A stretch of 64,000 nucleotides of DNA from Variovorax sp. Root411 (GTDB lineage Bacteria; Pseudomonadota; Gammaproteobacteria; Burkholderiales; Burkholderiaceae_C). A program made the position numbers and the translations under genes. Below are positions 36,900 through 47,905 of this stretch, in pieces. The stretch spans positions 62,001 to 126,000 of the forward strand of contig NZ_LMDW01000002.1 in the NCBI RefSeq assembly GCF_001425205.1, read 5' to 3'. Within the stretch, counting starts at the first letter, position 1; every line of letters begins with the position of its first letter. The notes beneath the pieces were generated by a model that did not search any database, was not told the origin of the DNA, and saw only the letters and a list, made by a program, of their open reading frames with translations.

Positions 36900-38294
36900 T
36901 CAGCCGGTGGTTTTTTCAGGGGCGCGCGATACGCTGAAGCCGAAGGTATTCAGGCCGCCATCGCTCGAGGCGCAAACCTGCCCGCCATGCATGCTCGCCA
37001 CCGCCTTCGCGATGGCCAGCCCAAGGCCATGCCCGTGGTGCTCGCCCCCGTCGTTGCGCGCCTCGTCGACGCGATAGAACCGGTCGAACAGATGCTGCAG
37101 ATGCAGGTCATCGATGGGCGTGCCCGGGTTCGACACGGTGATCCACGTCGAGGCCGCCTCCTCGCGCAGCGTGACGGCGATCTGCGCCCCCGGCTTCGAA
37201 TGTTCGATCGCGTTCTGCAGCAGGTTCGACATCGCACGGCGGAACAGCGCGCTTTCCAGCCGCGCCTCGGCCAGCACGTCGCCCTCGATGACCACTTGCG
37301 CGCGCGTCTCGTCGAGCACGAACTCGAAGAACTCGATGGTCTTGCGCACCTCCTGCGCCACCGGCGTGAGCACCAGCCCGGTGGCCACTTCGCCGCGGTC
37401 GGCGCGCGCGAGGAACAGCATGTCGTTGACGATGGAGCGCACCCGCTCCAGGTCTTCGAGGTTGGCCTGCAGCACCTCCTGGAACTCGCCCGCGCTGCGC
37501 TGGCGCGACAGCGCGACCTGCGTGCTGCCGATGAGGTTGGCCAGCGGCGTGCGCAACTCGTGCGCCACGTCGGCGTTGAAGGCTTCGAGCTGGCCGTAGG
37601 CTTCTTCCAGCCGGCTCAGCGCGCCGTTGAAGGCCTCGGCCAGCGCCGAGAGCTCGACCGGCAGCTGTTGTGATTGCAGGCGCTGCGACAGCTTCTTGGG
37701 CCGCAGCGATTGCGCCTCCCGCGACAACTGCTCGAGCGGCTGCAGCCCGACACGCGCAATCCAGTAGCCGGCCAGCGCCACCACCAGCACCGCGCCGAGC
37801 CCCAGCGCCACCAGCGCGGTGAGGAAGGCATGGCGCGTGTGGGCATAGGGAGCGGAGTCGCTGCCCACGATGAGCCGCACGGCCGGACGGTCGAGCAGCG
37901 GCTCGATGTGGACCGACAGCGTGCGCAGCGGCTGGTCGCGCCCCGGCAGGATGATGCTGCCGCGGCCGTCGGCGTCATGGCTCATGCGCTCGATTTCGGC
38001 CAGCCCCTTGCCGTACTGGAAGCGCGGGTCGTCGCACAGCACCCAGAAGCGCACGCTGCCGTCCTCGGGCGTGAGGGTGTCCATCTTGGCCTGCACGCGG
38101 GCCCAGCGGTCCACCGTGCCGACACGCTCGATGGAGTACTGCATGTTCGTGAGTCCGATCTTGAGCTCGTCGTACTGGTGGCGGTCGAGCTCGCGCGAGA
38201 GCACCCCCTGCAGCGCGGCACCGATCAGCGCAAAGGTCGCGAGCGCCGCCGCAGCGAACATGAGCACCAGCCGCGCGGTGATCGAGCGCTTCAC
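36900..38294 (-). CDS. Heavy-metal-type sensor histidine kinase (CusS-like)
   Basis: 464 residues from a GTG start overlapping the regulator stop (GTGA). TM1 about 7-27, a periplasmic domain of about 140 residues, TM2 near 172-192, a HAMP, then the His box [15 protein letters not shown] and ATPase motifs ([32 protein letters not shown]). The CusS/IrlS family senses metals or envelope stress, but the pump it is linked to is MdtB-like, so the ligand is uncertain. It is the last gene of the efflux operon. Confidence 0.9.
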   Translation of the reverse strand: MKRSITARLVLMFAAAALATFALIGAALQGVLSRELDRHQYDELKIGLTNMQYSIERVGTVDRWARVQAKMDTLTPEDGSVRFWVLCDDPRFQYGKGLAEIERMSHDADGRGSIILPGRDQPLRTLSVHIEPLLDRPAVRLIVGSDSAPYAHTRHAFLTALVALGLGAVLVVALAGYWIARVGLQPLEQLSREAQSLRPKKLSQRLQSQQLPVELSALAEAFNGALSRLEEAYGQLEAFNADVAHELRTPLANLIGSTQVALSRQRSAGEFQEVLQANLEDLERVRSIVNDMLFLARADRGEVATGLVLTPVAQEVRKTIEFFEFVLDETRAQVVIEGDVLAEARLESALFRRAMSNLLQNAIEHSKPGAQIAVTLREEAASTWITVSNPGTPIDDLHLQHLFDRFYRVDEARNDGGEHHGHGLGLAIAKAVASMHGGQVCASSDGGLNTFGFSVSRAPEKTTG

Positions 38295-39010
38295 GGCGCG
38301 GCGCCCTCCCCTTCGGCGGCGTTCCCGCTGTCGCGCACTTCCATCACGTAGCCCATGCCGCGGATCGTGTGCAGCAGCTTCGGCGCGAAGGGCACGTCGA
38401 TCTTGTCGCGCAGCCGCTTGATGGCGACTTCGACCACGTTGGTGTTGCTGTCGAAGTTCATGTCCCACACCAGCTCGGCGATGGCGGTCTTCGACAGTAT
38501 CTCGCCCTGCCGGCGCGCCAGCACCGCCAGCAGCGCGAATTCCTTGGCCGTGAGGTCGATGCGCGTGCTGCCGCCACCACTGCCACGAGAAGCCTTGCGC
38601 GCCAGCAGATCGATCTGCAAGTCGGCAATGCGCAGCTGCATCGGCTCCTGCTTGCGGCCGCGCCGGTTCAGCGCCTGCAGCCGCGCCAGCAGCTCGAGGA
38701 AAGAGAAGGGCTTGACGAGGTAGTCGTCCGCGCCTTCGTGCAGGCCCTTGATGCGGTCCTCCACGCGGTCGCGCGCGGTGAGCATGATGACCGGCGTCTG
38801 CTTCACGGCGCGCAGCTCGCGCAGCACCGAGAAGCCGTCCTGCCCCGGCAGCATCACGTCGAGCACGATCACGTCATAGTCGTGCGTCAGCGCCAGGTGT
38901 TGGCCGTCGATGCCGTTGTGCGCCGTGTCGACCGCGCAGCCCTGCTCGGTCAGCCCCTTGGAGAGGTAGTCCGCGGTTCTCAGTTCGTCTTCGACAATCA
39001 GAATCTTCAT
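38291..39010 (-). CDS. OmpR-family response regulator (CusR-like)
   Basis: 239 residues: receiver domain with [16 protein letters not shown] and the phospho-acceptor Asp in [15 protein letters not shown], Lys in [11 protein letters not shown], then an OmpR winged helix ([48 protein letters not shown]). It overlaps the kinase downstream and follows the RND pump gene by 40 bp, so it probably activates the pump operon by autoregulation. Confidence 0.92.
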   Translation of the reverse strand: MKILIVEDELRTADYLSKGLTEQGCAVDTAHNGIDGQHLALTHDYDVIVLDVMLPGQDGFSVLRELRAVKQTPVIMLTARDRVEDRIKGLHEGADDYLVKPFSFLELLARLQALNRRGRKQEPMQLRIADLQIDLLARKASRGSGGGSTRIDLTAKEFALLAVLARRQGEILSKTAIAELVWDMNFDSNTNVVEVAIKRLRDKIDVPFAPKLLHTIRGMGYVMEVRDSGNAAEGEGAAP

Positions 39011-39050
39011 GGCGTTGGCGTTGCGCTCGTGCTGCTGTATCGGCCGGTGC

Positions 39051-42000
39051 TCACCCATGCGCTTCGACGGGCACCGGGGGCTTGCCTTCCTTCGCCGCCT
39101 TGCGGGCCTTGCGTGCTTCCTTGCGGCGCATGTACCAGTAGTGGGCGCGGTCGAGGTACAGGTAGACCACCGGGGTCGTGAACAAGGTGAGCGCCTGCGA
39201 GAGTACCAGCCCGCCGACCATGGCGTAGCCCAGCGGCCGGCGCAGCTCGGAGCCCGAACCGTGGCTCAGCATCAGCGGCAGACCGGAGAGCAGCGCGCAC
39301 ATGGTCGTCATCATGATGGGTCGAAAGCGCAGCAGGCAGGCGCGGTAGATCGCCTCCTCCGGCTTCATGCCCTGCTCCCGCTCCGCGGTGAGCGCGAAGT
39401 CGACCATCATGATCCCGTTCTTCTTCACGATACCTATCAGCAGGATGATGCCGATCAGCGCGATGACGGTGAGGTCATAGCCGCCCGCCATCAGGATCAA
39501 CAGCGCCCCCACGCCCGCGGACGGCAGCGTCGAGAGAATCGTGATCGGGTGGATGTAGCTCTCGTAGAGCAGCCCCAGCACGATGTAGACCGCCACGAGC
39601 GCCGCGGCGATCAGGTAGGGCTGCGTACTCAGCGAAGCGCGAAACGCCTGGGCCGTGCCCTGGAACGAACCGCTGAGCGCCTGCGGCAGCGCCATCTGCG
39701 CCTGCGCCTTGTTGATGGCATCGACCGCCTGGCCGAGCGCCACGCCCGGCGCCAGGTTGAACGAAAGCGTCACTGCCGGGAACTGGCTCTGGTGGCTGAT
39801 GGACAGGTAGGCGGTCTTGTTGGTGTCCACCTTCACGAAGCTCGACAGCGGCACCTGCTGGCCCGTGATCGGCGAGGTGAGGTAGAGCTTGTCGAACAGG
39901 CTCGGGTCTTCCTGCAGTCTCGGCGTGACTTCCAGCACCACGTGGTAGCTGTTGATCTGCGTGAAGTACTGGCTGACCTGGCGTTGGCCGATGGCGTCAT
40001 AGATCGTCGCGTCAATCAGCGCCGGCGAGATGCCGAAGCTCGACGCACGGTCGCGGTCGATCGTCAGGCTCGCGGTGGTTGCTGCGTTCTGCAGGTCGCT
40101 GGCCACGTCGGTCAATTCCGGCAGTTGCTCGAAGCGTTCAAGCAGCTTCGGCGCCCACTGGTTGAGCTCGTCGAGATTGGCGTCGGTCAGCGTGTACTGG
40201 TATTGCGTGCGCGCAAGACGCCCGCCCACGTTGATGTCCTGCCCCGCCTGCATCAGCAGCGACGCACCTTCGACCTTCGCGAGCTTGGGGCGCAGCCGCG
40301 CGATGATCTGGTCGGCGCTCAGCGTGCGGCCCTCGTCCTTCGGCTTGAGCGCGATGAAGAAGTTGCCGGTATTGAACTGCGACGAGTTGCCGAACATCGC
40401 CACGCCGGTCACGTCCGGGTCCTGGCGGATGATGTCGGCAAACTCCACCTGGCGCTTGTTCATCGATGCAAAGGACGAATCCTGGGTCGACAGCGCATTG
40501 CCGAAGATGAACCCCGTGTCCTGCTGCGGAAAGAAGCCCTTGGGGATCAGCACGAACAGCACGACGGTCGCCGCCAGGGTCGCGAAAAAGGCCATCAGCG
40601 TGATGAACTGATGCTTGAAGACGACGTCGAGTCCGCGCTTGTAGCCGGCAAGCATCTTCTCGAAGCCAAGCTCGAAAAGCTGGTACAGCCGCCCGTGCCT
40701 GGTCTGATGCCCGTCCTTCAGGAAGCGCGAGCACAGCATCGGCGTGAGCGTCAGCGAGATGAGGACCGAGACCACGATCGTCAACGTCACCGTGACCGCG
40801 AACTCGCGGAACAGCCGCCCGACGATGCCGCCCATCAGCAGCAGCGGAATGAACACGGCCACCAGCGATACCGAGATCGAGATGATGGTGAAGCCGATCT
40901 CGCCCGCCCCCTTGTAGGCGGCCTCCATCGGATTCATGCCCTCCTCGACGTATCGGTAGATGTTCTCCAGCATCACGATGGCGTCGTCGACGACGAAGCC
41001 GACCGCGATGGTCAGCGCCATGAGCGACAGGTTGTCCAGGCTGTAGCCCAGCAGGTACATCACAGCCACCGTGCCGAGCAGCGCGAGCGGCACGGTCACG
41101 CTGGGGATCAGCGTGGCGGGCACATTGCGCAGGAACACGAAGATCACCGCCACCACCAGTGCGATGGTCAGCAGCAGCGTGAACTCCACGTCCTTGACCG
41201 ACGCGCGGATCGTCTGAGTGCGGTCGACCAGCGTGTCCACCGACACGGTCGGCGGGATGGCCGCTCGCAGCCTCGGCAGGGCCGCCTTGATGGCGTCGAC
41301 CGTATCGATGACGTTGGCACCCGGCTGCTTGAAGATCACCAGCAGGATGTCGCGGCCGTTGCCCACGCTGTCGGGCGCCGCCGCGCCGGAGAAGGTCCAG
41401 GCGGCGACCTTGCTGTTCTCCGGTGCGTCCACCGCCACGCCGATGTCCTTCACGCGCACGGGCGCGCCGTTCCTGTAGGCGAGCACCACGTCGTTCCACG
41501 GTGCGGCCTTGAGCAGTTGGTCGTTGGTATAGACCGTGAAAGACTGCGATTTGCCGTCGATCGTGCCCTTGGGCGCGTTCACCGACACGGTGGCGATGAC
41601 CCCGCGGATGTCTTCGAGACTGATGCCGAGCGCCGCGAGCTTGGCCGGATCGGCCTGGATGCGGATGGCGGGTTTTTGCGCGCCGCCGATGTTGACCAGG
41701 CCCACGCCCGAGATCTGCGAGATCTGCTGCGCCAGGATGTTGTCCGCGTAGTCGTTGGTCTCGGTCAGCGGCAGCGTGTCCGAGTGCACCGCGAGCAGCA
41801 TGATCGGCGAGTCCGCCGGGTTGGTCTTGCGAAAGGTCGGCGGGCTCGGCAGGTTGGCCGGCAGCTGGCCGGTCGCGGCAGTGATGGCGGCCTGCACATC
41901 GAGCGCCGCGCCGTCGATCGCGCGGTTCAGGTCGAACTGCAAGGTGATCTGCGTGGAGCCGATGCCGCTGGTCGAGGTCATCTGCGACAGGCCCGCGATC

Positions 42001-42218
42001 AGCGAGAACTGCCGCTCCAGCGGCTGTGCCACGTTGGAGGCCATGATCTCCGGACTGGCGCCCGGCAGATTCGCCGAGACCTGGATGGTCGGAAAGTCGA
42101 CCTGCGGCAGCGGCGCCACCGGCAGCAGCGGAAACACCGCCGCGCCGACCAGCAGGATGGCCAGCGCCAGCAGCGTGGTGCCGATGGGGCGCTTGATGAA
42201 GGCGGCGGAGATGCTCAA
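39051..42218 (-). CDS. RND efflux pump inner-membrane subunit (MdtB/MuxB-like)
   Basis: 1055 residues. [19 protein letters not shown] at the N-terminus, large periplasmic loops, and transmembrane helix 4 with [19 protein letters not shown], which contains the Asp pair for proton relay. [14 protein letters not shown] and [11 protein letters not shown] fit the MdtBC/MuxBC branch of hydrophobe/amphiphile exporters. The start is a TTG at 42218, overlapping the adaptor stop as TTGA; no ATG fits the normal N-terminus. It would export dissimilar organic compounds through the adaptor and OMF encoded upstream. Confidence 0.92.
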   Translation of the reverse strand: MSISAAFIKRPIGTTLLALAILLVGAAVFPLLPVAPLPQVDFPTIQVSANLPGASPEIMASNVAQPLERQFSLIAGLSQMTSTSGIGSTQITLQFDLNRAIDGAALDVQAAITAATGQLPANLPSPPTFRKTNPADSPIMLLAVHSDTLPLTETNDYADNILAQQISQISGVGLVNIGGAQKPAIRIQADPAKLAALGISLEDIRGVIATVSVNAPKGTIDGKSQSFTVYTNDQLLKAAPWNDVVLAYRNGAPVRVKDIGVAVDAPENSKVAAWTFSGAAAPDSVGNGRDILLVIFKQPGANVIDTVDAIKAALPRLRAAIPPTVSVDTLVDRTQTIRASVKDVEFTLLLTIALVVAVIFVFLRNVPATLIPSVTVPLALLGTVAVMYLLGYSLDNLSLMALTIAVGFVVDDAIVMLENIYRYVEEGMNPMEAAYKGAGEIGFTIISISVSLVAVFIPLLLMGGIVGRLFREFAVTVTLTIVVSVLISLTLTPMLCSRFLKDGHQTRHGRLYQLFELGFEKMLAGYKRGLDVVFKHQFITLMAFFATLAATVVLFVLIPKGFFPQQDTGFIFGNALSTQDSSFASMNKRQVEFADIIRQDPDVTGVAMFGNSSQFNTGNFFIALKPKDEGRTLSADQIIARLRPKLAKVEGASLLMQAGQDINVGGRLARTQYQYTLTDANLDELNQWAPKLLERFEQLPELTDVASDLQNAATTASLTIDRDRASSFGISPALIDATIYDAIGQRQVSQYFTQINSYHVVLEVTPRLQEDPSLFDKLYLTSPITGQQVPLSSFVKVDTNKTAYLSISHQSQFPAVTLSFNLAPGVALGQAVDAINKAQAQMALPQALSGSFQGTAQAFRASLSTQPYLIAAALVAVYIVLGLLYESYIHPITILSTLPSAGVGALLILMAGGYDLTVIALIGIILLIGIVKKNGIMMVDFALTAEREQGMKPEEAIYRACLLRFRPIMMTTMCALLSGLPLMLSHGSGSELRRPLGYAMVGGLVLSQALTLFTTPVVYLYLDRAHYWYMRRKEARKARKAAKEGKPPVPVEAHG

Positions 42219-43438
42219 TTGCGGCTCCCGCTGGCGGACTTCTTGCCGTCGGTGGCGGCCTTGCCCTTCTGCTGCGCGGGCGGCGGCTCGACGATGGCGA
42301 CGCCGGGCCTGAGCTTGTACTGGCCGTCGACCACCACGCGCTGGTCGGCACTCAGGCCCTTGTCGATCACCGCGATGCCGTCGGCGATCTGCACCACGTG
42401 CACCGGCACATTGCTGGCCTTGTTCTCGGCATCGATCGCCCAGACGTAGGTGTTGTCCTGTCCGCGCTGCACGGCGGCGGCGGGCACGGTCAGCGAGTCG
42501 GGCCGGCGGTCGAGCTGCAGCCGCACGTTGACGTACTGGCCGGGCCACAGCGTGTGCTGCGGATTGGCGAAGCTGCCCTTGAGTTGCACGGTGCCGCTGG
42601 TGGTGTCGATCTGGTTGTTCAGCAATATCAGCTTGCCGGTGCCGAGCATCTGCGCGCCGCTGCGGTCGTAAGCAACCACCGAGAGCGGCTGCGCGCTTTG
42701 CTGCTGCACGCGGTTGATGTCCTGCACCGCGTCCTCGGGCAGCGTGAACTGCACGGCGATGGGGTCGATCTGGTTGATGACGACGAGGCCGTTGGCATCG
42801 GCTGCGTGAACGATGTTGCCCGGGTCCACCAGCCGTGCGCCCACCCGTCCATTCATGGGCGACGAGATGCGCGTGAAGCTCAGTTGAACCTCGGCGTACT
42901 GCACCTGGGCGGCGTCGTTCTGCACGGAAGCTTCGAGCTGGTTGACGAGCGCCTTCTGCGTGTCGACCTGCTGCTGCGTGGCGGCGTCCTGCGACAGCAG
43001 CGTGGTGTAGCGCTTGAGGTCGGCGCGCGCATTGACGAGCGTGGCCTGGTCCTTGGCCCTGGTGGCCTGCGCCTGCGCGAGCTGCGCCTGCAGCGTGCGC
43101 GGGTCGAGCTGCGCAAGCAGCTGGCCGGCTTTCACGTCCTGCCCTTCGACGAAGCCGACCTTGTCGAGCTGGCCGTCGATGCGGGCCTTGACGGTGACGG
43201 TGGCCATCGACGCGACGGTGCCGATGCCGCCGCGGTAGACCTGCACGTCCTGCTGCTTGACGCGCGCGGTGGTCACCTGCACCGGCGGCGTCTTCGGTGC
43301 CTCGGGGTTGGCGGCGTTGGCCGCGTGATGCATGAGCGCCCAGGCGCCGCCGCCGAGCACGAGCACGCCCACGGCGGCCGCCAGCCAGGTAGATCGGCGT
43401 TGAAACAGAGGGTGCGTGGAGGTGTCTGCGGTCGTCAT
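42215..43438 (-). CDS. RND periplasmic adaptor (MdtA/AcrA-like)
   Basis: 407 residues with one N-terminal hydrophobic anchor (residues 17-37), the lipoyl half motif GFVEGQDVKAGQLLAQLDP, a coiled-coil hairpin rich in Gln/Ala (120-190) and FTRISSPMNGRVGARLVDPG, the typical adaptor beta-barrel joint. The C-terminal 20 residues are basic. The start is 4 bp after the outer-membrane-factor gene and the stop overlaps the RND start, so the pump is co-translated. Confidence 0.92.
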   Translation of the reverse strand: MTTADTSTHPLFQRRSTWLAAAVGVLVLGGGAWALMHHAANAANPEAPKTPPVQVTTARVKQQDVQVYRGGIGTVASMATVTVKARIDGQLDKVGFVEGQDVKAGQLLAQLDPRTLQAQLAQAQATRAKDQATLVNARADLKRYTTLLSQDAATQQQVDTQKALVNQLEASVQNDAAQVQYAEVQLSFTRISSPMNGRVGARLVDPGNIVHAADANGLVVINQIDPIAVQFTLPEDAVQDINRVQQQSAQPLSVVAYDRSGAQMLGTGKLILLNNQIDTTSGTVQLKGSFANPQHTLWPGQYVNVRLQLDRRPDSLTVPAAAVQRGQDNTYVWAIDAENKASNVPVHVVQIADGIAVIDKGLSADQRVVVDGQYKLRPGVAIVEPPPAQQKGKAATDGKKSASGSRN

Positions 43439-43442
43439 GGCA

Positions 43443-44918
43443 TCAATTCCCGGAAGTCGTTTCAGCGGCGCTCCAGCCGCCGCCCGTCGCCGCGATCAGC
43501 GAGACGCTGGCGGCCAGCTGGCGGCCCAGCACTTGCGCGGCGGTGCGCTGGTTGGCGAGCGAGAGTGCCTGCGCCGTCACCACGCTGAGGTAGGTGGTGG
43601 TGCCGGCGCGGTACTGGCTCAAGGCCAGCCGCTCGGCGAGCTGCGCGGCGCGCACGGCATCGGCCTGCAGGGCGGATTCGCTGTCGAGCACGCGCAGGGT
43701 GGCAAGGTTGTCCTCCACCTGCTGGAAGCCGCCGAGCACGGTCTGCTTGTATTGCGCGACCGATGCGTCGTAGGCGGCCACGGCCTGGTCGCTGTGCGCC
43801 TTGCGCAGGCCGCCGTCGAACACGGTCTGCGCCAGCGCCGCGCCCAGCGACCACACGCGGCTGGGCGTGTCGAACAGCGTGGCCATGCTGGCCGCGCTGA
43901 AGCCGCCGCTGGCGCTGAGCACGATCTGCGGGAAATAGGCCGCCTTGGCCACGCCGATATTGGCGTTCGCAGCCTGCACGCGGCGCTCGGCGCCGGCGAT
44001 GTCGGGGCGGCGTTCGAGCAGCTCCGAAGGCAGGCCCGTGGGCGTGACAGGCAGCTGCAGGTGCAGCGGGGCGGCCGACGAGAGCGATTCGGCCGTGGGC
44101 GCCTGCGGCGATGGTTCGAGCGGCGGCAACACGAACGACGCTGGCACCTGCCCCGTCAGCACCGCGATGGCGTGTTCGAGCTGGCTGCGCTGGGCCTCGA
44201 GGTCCATGGCCTGCGCCTGCGCGGTCTTGAGTTGGCTTTCCGCCAGCGCCACGTCGGAGCGCAGCACGGTGCCGGCGGCGTACTGGTGCTGCGTGAGTTC
44301 GAGCGCCTTGGCGTAGGCGGCGGTGGTGCTGCCGTACAGGTCGCGCTGCAGGTCGATCACGCGCACCTGCAGGTAGTCCTGCGCGAGCGTGGTCTGGATG
44401 CTCAGGCGCGCACCCGCGAGGTCGTCGGCGCTGGCTTGTTCGCTCGCGCTGCCCGCCTCGACCGAACGCCGCACGGCGCCCCAGATGTCGGGCTCCCAGC
44501 TTGCGGCCAGGCCCAGGGTGTCGGTGGTGGCGCGCTTGACGGTGCCGGTGCTGTTGGTCTGCGCGCGCGAAGCACCCGTGCTGAGGCCGACTGTCGGGAA
44601 GAAGTTGGCACGCGCGGCCGCGGTGATGGCCTGCGCCTCGCGGTACTGCGCTTCGGCGACGCGGATGTTCTGGTTGGCCGCGTTGGCCTGCGCGATCAAT
44701 GCACTGAGCGTGCTGTCGCCGTAGGCGTCCCACCAGGGGTGGTCGGCGTCGATGGTCTGCGGGGCAGCGGTCTTCCAGGGGCCACCTGTTTCCTTGTAGG
44801 CGGCAGGCACGTCGATCCGAGGACGGACGTAGTCGGGGCCGACGGCGCAGCCCGCGAGGAGCAAGGCGGCAAGCGCGATGGCCGCGCGCGCGCGAGGAGG
44901 TGCGTCTGGGAGAACCAT
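43443..44918 (-). CDS. RND outer-membrane factor lipoprotein (NodT/OprM family)
   Basis: 491 residues. The lipobox is LLLAGCAVGPDYVRP (Cys about 24), the NodT/OprM signature; the rest has the paired helical repeats of TolC-like channels (AQYREAQAITAAARANFFPT and AKAAYFPQIVLSASGGF). First gene of the five-gene pump and two-component operon reading 44918 down to 36900. Confidence 0.92.
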   Translation of the reverse strand: MVLPDAPPRARAAIALAALLLAGCAVGPDYVRPRIDVPAAYKETGGPWKTAAPQTIDADHPWWDAYGDSTLSALIAQANAANQNIRVAEAQYREAQAITAAARANFFPTVGLSTGASRAQTNSTGTVKRATTDTLGLAASWEPDIWGAVRRSVEAGSASEQASADDLAGARLSIQTTLAQDYLQVRVIDLQRDLYGSTTAAYAKALELTQHQYAAGTVLRSDVALAESQLKTAQAQAMDLEAQRSQLEHAIAVLTGQVPASFVLPPLEPSPQAPTAESLSSAAPLHLQLPVTPTGLPSELLERRPDIAGAERRVQAANANIGVAKAAYFPQIVLSASGGFSAASMATLFDTPSRVWSLGAALAQTVFDGGLRKAHSDQAVAAYDASVAQYKQTVLGGFQQVEDNLATLRVLDSESALQADAVRAAQLAERLALSQYRAGTTTYLSVVTAQALSLANQRTAAQVLGRQLAASVSLIAATGGGWSAAETTSGN

Positions 44919-44991
44919 GATGAAGGCACTCTAGGAACCCCCATCGAACCCCTCGCTGTCGGTTGACTGACAGTTCTGACAGATTCGGTCT

Positions 44992-45130
44992 TGCTCCCCT
45001 CCCCGGCTTTGCTCCCTCCCCTCCCGGGGGAGGGTTGGGGTGGGGGCACGGCGGCGTTCGAAACGGCACGGCGCCTGTGCGAAGGCCTGCCCCCATCCCA
45101 GCCTTCCCCCGGAAGGGGAAGGAGCAAGGC
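44992..45130. repeat. GC-rich interspersed palindromic element (REP/BIME-like)
   Basis: Composite inverted repeat: GGGAGGGTTGGGGTGGGGGC near 45030-45047 opposes GCCCCCATCCCAGCCTTCCC near 45089-45108, with small inner hairpins CTCCCGGGGGAG and CCCCCGGAAGGGG. It begins TTGCTCCC and ends GAGCAAGGC. The same units recur at 50035-50070 and 54083-54210. It separates the aldo/keto reductase from the pump promoter and could terminate either side. Confidence 0.75.
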
Positions 45131-45137
45131 AACACGT

Positions 45138-46148
45138 TCAGCGCGGGGCGTCGCCCTTGCGGTACTCGGCAGTCAGTTCGTCCAGCTTCTGCTTGAGGTC
45201 CAAATCGAGCTTGTACTCGGCCGCCGCGATGGTCGCGTCGAGCTGCTCGGGCCGGCTCGCGCCCAGCAGCGGTGCGGTGATCAGCGGATTCGCCATCACC
45301 CATGCCACGGCCAGCGTGGCCAGCGGCACGCCGGCCTCGTCCGCCAGCTTGTGCAGCTGCGTCACGGTGCTGAAGCTGCGCTCGTTCCAGTAGCGGTCCT
45401 GGTACATGCCGCCGGCCGTGCCGAGGGTGAAGCGCGTGTTCTCCTCCGGCTTCGCGCCGGGCTTGTACTTGCCCGTCAGCAGCCCGCCGGCCAGCGGGTT
45501 GTAGGGAATCACGCCCAGGCCTTCTTCGCTCGCAAGCGGCAGCAGCTCGCGCTCGATCTCGCGGAACAGCAGGCTGTAGCGCGGCTGCACCGACACGTAG
45601 CGCGTGAGCTTGTGCAGCTCGGCCTTGCCCAACGCACGCGCCAGCCGATACGCCAGGAAATTCGACACGCCGATGTAGCGCGCACGCCCCGACCTCACGA
45701 TGACGTCGAGCGCCTCCAGGCTCTCTTCGAGTGGCGTCTCGCGGTCGTCGCTGTGCAGCTGGTACAGGTCGACGTGGTCGGTCTGCAGCCGCTTGAGCGA
45801 AGCGTCGATAGCGTCAAGCAGGTGCTTGCGCGAAGCACCCTGGTCCCAGCTGTTGGGCCCGACCTTGCCGACCGCCTTGGTGGCGACGACGAAGCGGCGG
45901 CGGCCCGCGGGGCCCTGCTTCTGCAGCCAGCGGCCGATGATTTCCTCGGTGCGGCCGGTGGTCTCGACCGTGCCGCCGAGCGGGTACACGTCGGCGGTAT
46001 CGAGGAAGTTGATGCCGCCTTCGGCCGCCTTGTCGAGGATCTGGTGCGACACCGTCTCGTCGGTCTGCAGGCCGAAGGTCATGGTGCCGAGGGCGAGCCG
46101 CGACACGGTGAGGCCCGTGCGGCCGAGACGGATGGTGGAAAGGCTCAT
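45138..46148 (-). CDS. Aldo/keto reductase
   Basis: 336 residues, a TIM barrel. The catalytic tetrad is visible: Asp and Tyr in FLDTADVYPLGG, Lys in VVATKAVGK and His in LYQLHSDDRE; GVIPYNPLAGGLLTGKYKPG is the NADPH-side segment. It would reduce aldehydes or ketones with NADPH, substrate unknown. The ATG at 46148 is about 10 nt after GGAG; earlier in-frame ATGs would only add a non-homologous leader. Confidence 0.9.
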   Translation of the reverse strand: MSLSTIRLGRTGLTVSRLALGTMTFGLQTDETVSHQILDKAAEGGINFLDTADVYPLGGTVETTGRTEEIIGRWLQKQGPAGRRRFVVATKAVGKVGPNSWDQGASRKHLLDAIDASLKRLQTDHVDLYQLHSDDRETPLEESLEALDVIVRSGRARYIGVSNFLAYRLARALGKAELHKLTRYVSVQPRYSLLFREIERELLPLASEEGLGVIPYNPLAGGLLTGKYKPGAKPEENTRFTLGTAGGMYQDRYWNERSFSTVTQLHKLADEAGVPLATLAVAWVMANPLITAPLLGASRPEQLDATIAAAEYKLDLDLKQKLDELTAEYRKGDAPR

Positions 46149-46235
46149 GAGGTCTCGCTCCGAGGAAAGAGAGGGATGAAGAATGGCGGCGGCCATCATA
46201 GGCACGGCCACGCGATCCTGCAGGCGGCGGAGATT

Positions 46236-47789
46236 TCAGGTGGTTTCGAGATGCACGCCGGGTGCCCCCTGGGCCACCGAGAAGCGGGCCATGGGCGCCA
46301 CGGCCGAGTCGGCGTTCTTCTCGTCTTCCACCGCGCGGAACTCGACCTCGCAGCCGCGTGCATCGAGCGTCACGAGCGCGTAGCCGCGCTTGTCGCCGCG
46401 GCCGTAGCGCAGGTGCTCGTTCTTCGCGAGCATGTTCGCCACATTGGCGGCGCTCGGCCCTTCGGAGGTGATGGCGCCGCCGACGAATTCGGTCGCGATC
46501 GCCGGGCCCTGCGGTTCGCGCCGCAGGTCGGCGGCCCAGAAGGCATGCACGTCGCCGCTGACGACGAGTGCATTGCCGCCGCGCGCCTTGTGCGCGGCCA
46601 AGCCATCGAGCAGGCGCGCGCGGGCGGCGGCGTAGCCGTCCCAGCCGTCCATCCAGTAGCCGTGCTCGGGGCCGCGCTTGCGGTCGGCCTCGGCGAGCAG
46701 CGTGGGTTGCGCGATCACGGTCCAACGCGCTGGCGGCGCGGCAAGCTCGCGCGCGAGCCAGGCCTCCTGCGCTGCGCCGAAGAAGCTGCGTTCGGGTGCG
46801 AGCCGGGCGGGGCAGTCGGCCAGCGGCAACGCACTGCGGCCCGCGAGACAGGCGTGGTGCGAGCGGTACTGGCGCCCGTCGGTCAGCAGCACGTCGAGCA
46901 TGCGGCCGAAGCGATGGCGGCCGTAGATGGTGGCGTCGGGCCCGCGCGGGCGCATGCTGGCGGGCACCGGCATGTGCTCGTACCAGGCCTGGTAGGCGGC
47001 CGCGCGGATCGCGAGGAACTGCGCGGGGTCGATGGTGCGCGGCGACACGTCGTTCGCGTAGTCGTTGGCCACCTCGTGGTCGTCCCAGGTCACGAGCCAG
47101 GGGAAGGCGGCGTGCGCGGCCTGCAGGTGCGGATCGGTCTTGTAGAGCGCGTAGCGGTCGCGAAACCCGGCCAGCTGCGTGGGAATGCCGCCCTCGTGGC
47201 GCCGCACGTGGCGCGAGCCCCAGGAGCTTTCGTAGATGTAGTCGCCGAGGTGCACCACGAGATCGAGCGGCTGCGCGGCCATGTCGCGGTAGGCCGCGTA
47301 GTAGCCCTGCTCGTACTGCTGGCAGGAGGCAAAGGCGAAGCGCAGCGGCTGCGAGGCGTCGTCGGTGTCGGCGGGTGCCGTGCGCGTGCGGCCGATGGGG
47401 CTGTGCGCACCGGCTGCGGTGAAGCGGTACCAGTAGGGGCGACCGGGCCGGAGCCCCTGCACCTCGACGTGCACCGAGTGGGCAAGTTCGGCGGCTGCCG
47501 TCGCCGAGCCCTTGGACACGATGCGCCGGAAGCCTTCGTCTTCCGCCACCTCCCATCGCACCTCGACCGGCGCCTCGCCCATGCCGCCTCCTTGCAGCGG
47601 CTCGGGTGCGAGCCGCGTCCAGAGCACCATGCCATCGGGCCGTGGTACGCCCGAGGCCACACCGAGCGTGAACGGGTCGCGCGGCGTTTGCTGCGCATTC
47701 AGCCTCAGGAAGGGATGGCCCAGCGAAGCGGCGGCCAGCCCGATGCGCAGCAGGCGCCTGCGCGAAAGCGTCGGCATGTTGTCGTTCAT
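46236..47789 (-). CDS. PhoD-like alkaline phosphatase
   Basis: 517 residues with a Tat signal (TLSRRRLLRIGLAAASLG), an N-terminal Ig-like domain (PFTLGVASGVPRPDGMVLWT) and a metallophosphatase domain: FASCQQYEQGYYAAYRDM, VHLGDYIYESS, WDDHEVANDYANDV and VVSGDVHAF, which are the PhoD Fe/Ca ligands. Exported folded; releases phosphate from phosphodi- or monoesters. The gene stands on its own between the aldo/keto reductase and an MFS gene; no Pho box was seen. Confidence 0.9.
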   Translation of the reverse strand: MNDNMPTLSRRRLLRIGLAAASLGHPFLRLNAQQTPRDPFTLGVASGVPRPDGMVLWTRLAPEPLQGGGMGEAPVEVRWEVAEDEGFRRIVSKGSATAAAELAHSVHVEVQGLRPGRPYWYRFTAAGAHSPIGRTRTAPADTDDASQPLRFAFASCQQYEQGYYAAYRDMAAQPLDLVVHLGDYIYESSWGSRHVRRHEGGIPTQLAGFRDRYALYKTDPHLQAAHAAFPWLVTWDDHEVANDYANDVSPRTIDPAQFLAIRAAAYQAWYEHMPVPASMRPRGPDATIYGRHRFGRMLDVLLTDGRQYRSHHACLAGRSALPLADCPARLAPERSFFGAAQEAWLARELAAPPARWTVIAQPTLLAEADRKRGPEHGYWMDGWDGYAAARARLLDGLAAHKARGGNALVVSGDVHAFWAADLRREPQGPAIATEFVGGAITSEGPSAANVANMLAKNEHLRYGRGDKRGYALVTLDARGCEVEFRAVEDEKNADSAVAPMARFSVAQGAPGVHLETT

Positions 47790-47905
47790 TCGCCCGCCGA
47801 GGTGACCATAGAAATCATCGCCGGCAATGTCGTTCGCTTTGCCCGCCGCTGTCAACCGCCGCCCCCGCTGGCGAATGCCTCGCAGGTCGCTTCGCGGCGG
47901 AAAGC

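Noticed and set aside
39009..42449. A plus-strand open frame of more than 1100 codons opposite the RND pump gene
   Set aside because: The minus strand carries an unmistakable RND transporter. The plus-strand translation is Arg/His/Gln-rich with no domain, an artefact of high-GC codon use.
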